Source: Bacillota bacterium
Lineage (GTDB): Bacteria > Bacillota > Clostridia > Oscillospirales > Oscillospiraceae
Direction: 5' to 3'
Length of the DNA stretch: 12,536 nucleotides
Assembly: GCA_029268085.1 (NCBI GenBank)
Contig: JAJUHD010000056.1
Span: 1 to 12,536, forward strand
A program made the position numbers and the translations under genes. Below the pieces are notes generated by a model. The model searched no databases, had not been told where the DNA came from, and saw nothing but the letters and a program-made list of their open reading frames with translations. Below are positions 7,390 through 12,536 of this stretch, piece by piece. Within the stretch, counting starts at the first letter, position 1, and every line of letters begins with the position of its first letter.

Positions 7390-8256
7390 TTATTTCGCAG
7401 GAGGAATCGCTCCGGCTTTTTCAATTATCGGTGCTGCTTCGGAACTGAGTGCGAATTCAATGAAAGCCTTTGCTGCCGGGGAGAGCTCTGAGCCCTGTTT
7501 TGTGAGCATGTTGAAGTTTCTCTGGACCTTGTAGGTACCGTCGAGAACGGTTGCCTCGGTGCATTCAACGCCGCCGACCTTGATCATGCTTACTGTATCG
7601 TCGACAGCGGATAGAGAAGCATAACCAAACGCGTTTTCGTTGGCCGCAACCGCAGCGATAACTGCGCCGGTGGAGGTGAGCTCCTGCTCATACTTGCAGG
7701 CATCCTTAACATCAACGATGCTTTCAAAACCGTCGCGTGTGCCGGAACCGGCTTCACGTCCGATGAAAACTACGGGCGCGTCAGGTCCGCCGACTTCTTT
7801 CCAGTTTGTGATTTCGCCCTTTGCGAGCTTTGCTATCTGCTCAAGAGTAAGATCTGCAACAGTGTTAGCCTTGTTTACGATAATTGCGATACCGTCCACT
7901 GCGATGACAGTTGCATCAAGGCCGGTTTCTTCTGCTTTAAGATTGCGGCTTGCAAGGCCGATGTCTGCGGTTCCGTCGGACGCTGCGGTGATACCGGCGC
8001 CGGAGCCTGTCGCGTCATAGGTAACTGTCACGTCGGGATACTTTGCCATAAAAGCTTCGCTGAGAGCGGCGATAACCTTTTCCATTGAAGTGGAGCCGTT
8101 GGTTGAAACGGTTCCGGAAAGAGCAGACTCTGTAGCCGTGGGTTCTGCGGAAGCCGCGGCGGAGGGAGAAGCCTCTGCAGCCTTGTTGGAAGAGCAGCCT
8201 GCAAACATGGCAAGGCACAGAACAGCTGCAAGAGAAATGGCGAGAATCTTTTTCAT
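7390..8256 (-). CDS. pstS: Phosphate-binding lipoprotein PstS
   Basis: A 288-residue solute-binding protein that captures phosphate outside the membrane and delivers it to PstC/PstA. A lipoprotein signal covers residues 1-20, with lipobox FAGC and lipid-anchored C21. An Ala/Ser/Glu-rich spacer follows (about 24-46). The phosphate-binding fold shows NGSTSMEKV (53-61), TGSGAGITAASDGTADIGLASR (83-104 region) and IGREAGSGTRDGFE (165-178), the loops that ligate phosphate in this family. GGAG lies 7 nt before the ATG. It is first in the operon and preceded by Pho-box-like repeats, so it should be strongly induced by phosphate starvation. Confidence 0.94.
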   Translation of the reverse strand: MKKILAISLAAVLCLAMFAGCSSNKAAEASPSAAASAEPTATESALSGTVSTNGSTSMEKVIAALSEAFMAKYPDVTVTYDATGSGAGITAASDGTADIGLASRNLKAEETGLDATVIAVDGIAIIVNKANTVADLTLEQIAKLAKGEITNWKEVGGPDAPVVFIGREAGSGTRDGFESIVDVKDACKYEQELTSTGAVIAAVAANENAFGYASLSAVDDTVSMIKVGGVECTEATVLDGTYKVQRNFNMLTKQGSELSPAAKAFIEFALSSEAAPIIEKAGAIPPAK

Positions 8257-8314
8257 GAATTTACTCCTTTACTTACTTAATAAATATGTATTGTTTACCG
8301 CTGTTACTGTAACC

Positions 8315-8390
8315 ATAATAATTTCTGTATAAAAAAGTCACTACCACGATTGCTATAAAAGTTTGTAAAGTCTTAGTAAAGTTGTAAAGC
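8315..8390 (-). promoter_or_regulatory. Pho-box-like repeats and promoter of the pst operon
   Basis: On the minus strand TTTACA, TTTACT, TTTACA and the weaker TTTTAT occur with 5' ends at 8388, 8380, 8369 and 8360. The middle pair has the 11-nt period typical of PhoB/PhoP sites. Downstream lie possible -10 hexamers TATACA (about 8327-8332) and TATTAT (8315-8320), with no good -35, as expected for an activator-dependent promoter. A short palindrome GTTACTGTAAC follows at 8303-8313. The exact PhoP consensus of this organism is unknown to me. Confidence 0.5.
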
Positions 8391-8417
8391 CCTCAAATTC
8401 TTAAAGCTTTGTTAATA

Positions 8418-8443
8418 GAAGGCTTTCCTTCCGAAAAGCCTTC
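8418..8443. other. Hairpin in the pstS-lysR intergenic region
   Basis: GAAGGCTTT (8418-8426) pairs with AAAGCCTTC (8435-8443), a 9-bp perfect stem with an 8-nt loop. On the plus strand a loosely T-rich segment (TGTTATTTTAAAATT) follows. It could be a weak terminator of an unseen short plus-strand transcript, or simply insulate the two divergent units. It lies just upstream of the Pho-box-like repeats. Confidence 0.4.
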
Positions 8444-8511
8444 CCTGTTATTTTAAAATTATTCTGCACATTTTTCCTCCGCGATATAGCACAGGACGAT
8501 TTTACACACAT

Positions 8512-8647
8512 TTGACCAATTATAATGATTTGTATATTAGTTTATAACAATCAAAAGCATATTAATAATAAATTAGATATAATATTGAAAAAAGTATTAT
8601 TTTGTTATTTTTATATGGCATATGCGGTTTTTTTATGTTATTATACT
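8512..8647 (+). promoter_or_regulatory. AT-rich upstream region of the lysR pair, candidate promoters
   Basis: Two weak plus-strand candidates are visible: TTGACC (8512-8517), 17 nt, TATTAG (8535-8540); and TATACT (8642-8647) with no convincing -35. A perfect odd dyad ATATG-G-CATAT lies at 8613-8623, between them and the gene, and could be an autoregulatory site. No open frame of note lies in 8257-8690. Confidence 0.35.
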
Positions 8648-8690
8648 TAAATACAGGTAAAAGATTGTCAGGCTTCTTGCGGAGGTTTTC

Positions 8691-9620
8691 ATGGATATAC
8701 GTGATTTGAGATATTTCTGTCTTACGGCGGAGCTGGAACACGTTTCAAAAGCGGCGGAAAAGCTTGGTATCGCGCAGCCTTATCTGACAAAAATAATTGG
8801 CCAGATCGAAGACGAGTTCGGGACCGAACTTTTTGATAAAGCAGGCAGAAAAATTAAGCTGAACAGTAACGGCGAGGTGTTCTACCGTAACGCCAAGAAA
8901 ATACTTGCGGACGTTGAAAATCTTTATACCGAAATGGACTTTATTGAAGGGCAGAACCGCAGAACGATTTCCCTTATGTGCAATACCGAGTCTCATGCGC
9001 ACGGCATGATAGTCGAATTTCAGAAGAAAAACGCGAACTACGCGCTTAAGCTTGCATATGCGACACGAAAGGAAATGATCGAAGCGCTTACGACCGGAAC
9101 TGCGGACTTCGCACTTTGTGATCCGGCTATCGATGAGGACCCATTGAAGAATATCGCCACAGAGATCGTATTCCGCGATACCGCTTGTGTCCTGCTGCCC
9201 CCCGGACACCCTATGCTCAAACGCAAATCGGTCAGATTTGAAGATCTAAAGAACGAACGTCTTGTAACAGCTTCAAAGGGCGGCGCAATGCGCAATCATG
9301 TGGACTATGTCTTTGAAAAATGCTCTGCCAGGCCCAACATCGTCTGCGAAACACATGATATCAACCTTATAATTCAGGCGGTGCTGAGCGGTCTCGGCTA
9401 TGCTTTTATTTCTTATTCCGTTCTTGAAAAATATTCAGAGCTGAGAGAATACTGCGTTGAGATCGACAGCTGCGATAAGTTCGGCGATATGGGTCTGAGC
9501 TATAACAAGCTTTCATTTGAAAACAGATACATGCAGGATTTCTTGGATTTTATCCGCGAGTATTTCAGGAAGCTGCAGAAAAAAATTGATTCGGAGCACA
9601 CTTCTCGGCTCGAATTCTAA
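8691..9620 (+). CDS. LysR-family transcriptional regulator (first of a tandem pair)
   Basis: A 309-residue LysR-type regulator. It has a winged helix-turn-helix at 1-60 (MDIRDLRYFCLTAELEHVSK and on through QPYLTKIIGQIEDEFGTELF), a linker helix at about 61-90, and a periplasmic-binding-protein-like effector domain at about 91-295 with the conserved LLPPGHPM segment (168-175). GGAGG lies 5 nt before the ATG. It is closely similar along its whole length to the next gene, so the two arose by tandem duplication. It is divergent from pstS but has no evident link to phosphate. The effector cannot be read from sequence. The target could be the ligase gene downstream, itself, or both. Confidence 0.9.
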   Translation: MDIRDLRYFCLTAELEHVSKAAEKLGIAQPYLTKIIGQIEDEFGTELFDKAGRKIKLNSNGEVFYRNAKKILADVENLYTEMDFIEGQNRRTISLMCNTESHAHGMIVEFQKKNANYALKLAYATRKEMIEALTTGTADFALCDPAIDEDPLKNIATEIVFRDTACVLLPPGHPMLKRKSVRFEDLKNERLVTASKGGAMRNHVDYVFEKCSARPNIVCETHDINLIIQAVLSGLGYAFISYSVLEKYSELREYCVEIDSCDKFGDMGLSYNKLSFENRYMQDFLDFIREYFRKLQKKIDSEHTSRLEF

Positions 9621-9669
9621 TTTTTTTAAGTATTAAACAGCCTTTCATCCACAAAACCCGGAGGATTCT

Positions 9670-10581
9670 ATGGATATAAGAGATCTGCGCTTTTTTTGCC
9701 TAACGGCTGAAATGGAGCACGTTACGAAAGCCGCGGAAAAGCTCGGCGTTTCGCAACCCTTCCTTACGAGGGTGATATCAAACCTTGAGAAAGAAATCGG
9801 GCTGTCGCTCTTTGACAATGTGGGACGGAAGATCCGGCTCAACGAAAACGGCGAGACCTTTTATAAGCACGCAAAAAAAGTTCTTGCGGATATGGACGAG
9901 CTCAATTCCGAAGTCAGCGCCATGCTCGACCGGCACAACAAGAGCATCCGAATACTCTGCAACATCAGTTCCTATTCGCCGGAACTTATAATGGCGTTTC
10001 GCAAAAAGTATCCTAATTATACCATCTCTATCGAATTCGCGGTCGTTAAGGACATTTTGGATGCGCTTGTCGCCGGAGAAGCTGATTTTGCTTTCTGCTC
10101 TCCTCCTCTGATAGACGATCCGCTTAAAGGCCTCAAAACCGATCTCGTGTTCTGTGAACGCTGCAGTATCCTGCTTCCGCCCGGGCATCCGCTTATCGAG
10201 AAAAAAACGATCACCATTGATGATATCAAAGACGAACAGCTTATAACGACATCTAAAGGCACCGGGCTGCGCATCAATATTGAGCAAAGCTTTAAAAAAT
10301 ACGATTTAAAACCCCGTATCGTCTGCGAATCGAACGATATGAACCTCATAATCCGCAGCGTAAGGGACGGTATGGGCTATGCTATAATCCCGCGTTGGCA
10401 GCTTTGCAGCAATCCGGAGCTAAAGCAATTCTGTGTTGACGTTGATATCCCCGAAACCTACGCTTACATAGGCATTACATATAGCACGAAACCCGCGATT
10501 GGAACTGCAAGCGCTCATTTTAAAGATTTCGTAGTCCAGTTCCTCAATGAATTCAAGAGCAAAGTCTATGGCACAATATAA
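9670..10581 (+). CDS. LysR-family transcriptional regulator (second of a tandem pair)
   Basis: A 303-residue LysR-type regulator and tandem paralog of the gene before it. The DNA-binding domain begins MDIRDLRFFCLTAEMEHVTK and keeps the shared FD-x-x-GRKI-x-LN-x-NGE-x-FY motif (48-65). The effector domain shares DPLK, LLPPGHP, TSKG and IVCES-x-DMNLII segments at equivalent positions. It starts 49 nt after the first regulator, with GGAGGA just before the ATG and no own promoter or terminator seen between them, so the two are probably co-transcribed. They likely form hetero- or homo-oligomers. The nearest downstream target is the T-box-controlled ligase. No clear terminator follows this gene. 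Confidence 0.9.
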   Translation: MDIRDLRFFCLTAEMEHVTKAAEKLGVSQPFLTRVISNLEKEIGLSLFDNVGRKIRLNENGETFYKHAKKVLADMDELNSEVSAMLDRHNKSIRILCNISSYSPELIMAFRKKYPNYTISIEFAVVKDILDALVAGEADFAFCSPPLIDDPLKGLKTDLVFCERCSILLPPGHPLIEKKTITIDDIKDEQLITTSKGTGLRINIEQSFKKYDLKPRIVCESNDMNLIIRSVRDGMGYAIIPRWQLCSNPELKQFCVDVDIPETYAYIGITYSTKPAIGTASAHFKDFVVQFLNEFKSKVYGTI

Positions 10582-10596
10582 CAGCAGAATGAATAA

Positions 10597-10690
10597 ATAT
10601 GTCGGTATTTGCACGGATATGTCTTTGCGCCAGTTTTAATATCTTGTGTGAAGTGACGATATTTTTGCTTTTGCTTGACATATTTATGTC
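10597..10690 (+). repeat. Repeated ATGTC motifs, candidate operators
   Basis: ATATGTC occurs at 10597-10603 and again exactly 20 nt later at 10617-10623. Both are followed within a few bases by TTTGC. The dyad GACAT-N4-ATGTC at 10677-10690 overlaps the -35 box and spacer of the promoter ahead of the T-box. Two copies on one face of the helix plus a dyad on the promoter look like a regulator-binding array. The neighbouring LysR proteins are candidates. This is inference from spacing alone. Confidence 0.4.
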
Positions 10691-10703
10691 CGTATAATAT
10701 GAT
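10675..10703 (+). promoter_or_regulatory. Strong sigma-A promoter of the T-box/ligase transcript
   Basis: A consensus TTGACA (10675-10680), a 17-nt spacer and TATGAT (10698-10703). Transcription should begin near 10710, about 13 nt before the first T-box helix. This is the best promoter match in the window. Confidence 0.8.
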
Positions 10704-10722
10704 TATACTAATTTAATAAATA

Positions 10723-11012
10723 AAAGCGATGATAAGGAAGAAGTAACCGTTACAGACCCGAACAGAAAGCAGCCGGTTTGATGAGAGGCGCGCGGGAAAT
10801 TTCGGCGAATACATCCTTTAGCTTCACACTGAACGGCTTTCAAGTAGGATGTGACGGGTGACGACCGTTATTATGTCGGCTCTTTGCACGGCGCGCTGAT
10901 GCGCGATGGAAGAGAGCTTCAAAGGCGGCTCTGCGTGAGCGGGCCGCGAACCAAGGTGGTACCGCGAATTGTTTTCGCCCTTCGGATTTTTCCGGAGGGC
11001 GTTTATTTGTTA
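10723..11012 (+). promoter_or_regulatory. T-box riboswitch (tRNA-sensing leader), likely tyrosine-specific
   Basis: A complete transcription-attenuating T-box. The Stem I base pairs AAGC (10724-10727) with GCTT (10821-10824), then AAGGA (10734-10738) with TCCTT (10814-10818), around a GATGA kink-turn-like bulge. AAGTA (10741-10745) and GAA (10807-10809) are the specifier-loop flanks, placing UAC (Tyr) at 10810-10812 followed by A. The distal loop segment GGTTTGATGAGA is typical. A hairpin CGCGC-TGAT-GCGCG (10892-10905) fits Stem III. The T-box AAGGTGGTACCGCG is at 10953-10966; TGGT would pair with ACCA, a tRNA with discriminator A, as in tRNA-Tyr. The antiterminator forms from AAGG/CCTT (10953-10956 with 10979-10982) and GCGAA/TTCGC (10964-10968 with 10974-10978). 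A one-base shift would read ACA (Thr), which I think is less likely. Uncharged tRNA should allow read-through into the ligase gene. Confidence 0.93.
10976..11012 (+). terminator. T-box attenuator terminator
   Basis: CGCCCTTCGG (10976-10985) pairs with CCGGAGGGCG (10992-11001), ten pairs including one G-U, around an ATTTTT loop, followed by TTTATTTGTTATT. Its 5' arm shares 10976-10982 with the antiterminator, so the two folds exclude each other. That is the expected on/off switch. Confidence 0.9.
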
Positions 11013-11027
11013 TTAAGGAGTGTTTTT

Positions 11028-12536
11028 ATGCCGATTACTGAGTTTCTGGAGCAGAACGCAAAACTGTATCCGAACGAGATTGCGCTTGTTGAGATCAATC
11101 CCGAACACGAGGATGTTCCCGCACAGACTTCGTGGAAGGAATTTGCGCTTGTTGAAATGAACTATCAGGAGAACACATACAGGCGAGAGCTTACATGGAA
11201 GGACTTCGACTGCCGAGCAAACCGTTTTGCCCATCTGCTGCTCGCAAACGGCGTCAAAGCCGGCGACAAGGTCGGAATACTGCTGATGAACTGCCTTGAA
11301 TGGCTGCCGATATACTTCGGAATCCTCAAAGCAGGCGCGCTGGCTGTGCCGTTGAATTATCGATATACTGCGGACGAAATCAGATACTGTCTTGATCTTG
11401 CCGACTGCACATTACTTGTTTTCGGAAATGAATTCGTCGGCCGCGTGTACAATGTTAAAGACGACGTACCGAAAATCAGGAAGTTTTATTATGTAGGCTC
11501 CGAATGCCCCGAATGGGCCGAGAGCTACTATACCTTTATGTCTTACTGCTCAAGCAGAAAGCCGCATATAAAAATCACTGACGACGATTTTGCGGCGATT
11601 TATTTCTCTTCCGGCACGACCGGCTTTCCGAAGGCGATCCTGCATAAGCACAGGGCGCTTACCCATTCGGCAATATGCGAACAGAAGCATCACGGGCAGA
11701 AGCGCGGCGACTGTTTCCTTTGCATCCCGCCTCTCTACCATACAGGCGCTAAGATGCACTGGTTCGGAAGTCTCGTTTCCGGCAGCAAGGCGGTTTTGCT
11801 ACGCGGTATCAGCCCAAAGTGGATACTGCAGACCGCAGCGCAGGAACGCGCGACGAACGTCTGGCTTCGTGTTCCATGGGCGCAGGATATTCTGGACTCG
11901 CTTGACCGGAGCGAGCTTAAGCTCTCAGACTATGACCTTTCAGCGTGGCGGCTGATGCATATCGGCGCACAGCCCGTCCCCCCTTCTCTTATAAACCGCT
12001 GGAAAGCATATTTCCCTGAGCACCAGTATGATACGAACTATGGTCTCTCAGAGTCTATCGGCCCCGGCTGTGTTCACCTCGGTATCGATAACGCGCACAA
12101 GGTCGGTGCGATCGGTGTTCCGGGCTTCGGCTGGGAAGCAAAGGTTGTGGATTCTGAAAAGCAAGAAGTCCCGCAGGGTGAGGTCGGAGAGCTTGCCGTC
12201 CGGGGTCCGGGCGTTATGATATGCTACTATAAAAACGAGGAGGCGACACGCGAGTCTCTGTCTGACGACGGCTGGCTCTGGACCGGCGATATGGCACAGG
12301 TGGACGAAGACGGCTTCATATGGCTTGTAGACCGCAAGAAGGACGTCATCATTATGGGCGGCGAGAACATTTATCCTGTTCAGATCGAGGATTACCTCCG
12401 TAAAAACGAAAAGATCAAGGATGCCGCGGTCATCGGAAGACCGCATCCGCGTCTCGGTGAGATTGCCTGCGCGATAATCGAGCTAAAGCCCGGAACGTTC
12501 GCCACAGAAGACGAAATAAATGAATTCTGCCTTTCT
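11028..12536 (+). CDS. AMP-binding acyl-CoA ligase, 3' end outside the window
   Basis: 503 codons are visible, uninterrupted to the window edge. It belongs to the adenylate-forming acyl/aryl-CoA synthetases, which activate a carboxylic acid with ATP and pass it to CoA. The ATG follows AAGGAG (11015-11020) by 7 nt. Motifs are the phosphate loop SSGTTGFPKAI (194-204, with Ala where many relatives have Gly after Lys), PPLYHTGAKMHW (234-245), YGLSES (338-343), the ATP ribose-binding TGD (419-421) and the hinge DRKKDVIIMGGENIYP (435-450). The C-terminal catalytic lysine motif lies beyond the window. An N-terminal insert (19-60) contains a 21-residue tandem repeat. There is no signal peptide, so it is cytoplasmic. 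Fatty, aryl or amino-acid-derived acids are all possible substrates; the T-box favours an amino-acid connection (inference). It is probably the first gene of a longer unit. Confidence 0.93.
   Translation, partial: MPITEFLEQNAKLYPNEIALVEINPEHEDVPAQTSWKEFALVEMNYQENTYRRELTWKDFDCRANRFAHLLLANGVKAGDKVGILLMNCLEWLPIYFGILKAGALAVPLNYRYTADEIRYCLDLADCTLLVFGNEFVGRVYNVKDDVPKIRKFYYVGSECPEWAESYYTFMSYCSSRKPHIKITDDDFAAIYFSSGTTGFPKAILHKHRALTHSAICEQKHHGQKRGDCFLCIPPLYHTGAKMHWFGSLVSGSKAVLLRGISPKWILQTAAQERATNVWLRVPWAQDILDSLDRSELKLSDYDLSAWRLMHIGAQPVPPSLINRWKAYFPEHQYDTNYGLSESIGPGCVHLGIDNAHKVGAIGVPGFGWEAKVVDSEKQEVPQGEVGELAVRGPGVMICYYKNEEATRESLSDDGWLWTGDMAQVDEDGFIWLVDRKKDVIIMGGENIYPVQIEDYLRKNEKIKDAAVIGRPHPRLGEIACAIIELKPGTFATEDEINEFCLS
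11082..11207 (+). repeat. 63-bp tandem duplication inside the ligase gene
   Basis: Codons 19-39 and 40-60 form two adjacent 21-residue units that both begin ALVE-x-N and end WK(E/D)F. At DNA level the units share GCGCTTGTTGA at their starts (11082 and 11145) and have otherwise diverged. The second unit matches the usual ligase sequence before the DxRANRFA segment, so the first is the apparent insert. Confidence 0.6.

Noticed and set aside
8400..8690. A possible small RNA gene in the pstS-lysR gap, suggested by the hairpin and nearby promoter-like boxes.
   Set aside because: Promoter and hairpin orientation do not make a coherent transcription unit, and the T run after the hairpin is broken. 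Kept only as separate low-confidence elements.
10924..10947. An extra GC-rich hairpin between Stem III and the T-box sequence, considered as a separate regulatory element.
   Set aside because: It lies inside the T-box leader, where this linker region is variable. Nothing shows an independent function.
11590..11955. A 121-codon plus-strand frame inside the ligase gene.
   Set aside because: It lies in a different frame from a continuous, motif-rich ligase and is Arg/Ser-rich as expected for a shadow frame.

Overview
The window looks like chromosomal DNA of a low-to-mid GC Firmicute of the class Clostridia (an Oscillospirales-type gut or anaerobe lineage is my inference). The reasons are the strong GGAGG ribosome sites, the lipobox-bearing PstS, the PhoP/PhoR-type regulators and above all a T-box leader. 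No phage, insertion sequence, CRISPR, rRNA or tRNA was seen.

Layout. 1-815 (minus strand): the first 25 codons of an SPFH-domain protein and, upstream of it, an AIM24-family protein with a clear promoter. 1042-1551 (plus): a small shikimate-kinase-like P-loop kinase. Two hairpins (1545-1575 and 1632-1666) separate it from the convergent phosphate operon. 1671-8256 (minus): the complete high-affinity phosphate uptake and signalling operon, transcribed pstS-pstC-pstA-pstB-phoU-phoB(phoP)-phoR, with overlapping or tightly spaced genes, an intercistronic hairpin after pstS, and Pho-box-like direct repeats upstream of pstS. 8257-8690: an AT-rich divergent intergenic region. 8691-10581 (plus): two tandem paralogous LysR-type regulators. 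10582-11027: a strong promoter with repeated ATGTC motifs, followed by a complete T-box riboswitch (Stem I, T-box sequence, antiterminator, terminator). 11028-12536 (plus): an AMP-binding acyl-CoA ligase, cut by the window end.

How it works together. PstS captures phosphate outside the membrane, PstC/PstA form the channel and PstB drives import. PhoU couples the transporter to the sensor kinase PhoR, which phosphorylates PhoB/PhoP, which probably activates pstS through the repeats at 8355-8390. This is a standard module.

The unusual part is the right end. A T-box, normally found on aminoacyl-tRNA synthetase, amino-acid biosynthesis or amino-acid transport genes, sits directly in front of an acyl-CoA ligase gene. 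The best reading of its specifier is UAC (tyrosine). Together with the two LysR genes and the ATGTC repeats at the promoter, this suggests an acyl-CoA ligase whose expression is tied to charging of an amino-acid tRNA, perhaps in aromatic amino-acid or aryl-acid metabolism. The substrate link is inference.
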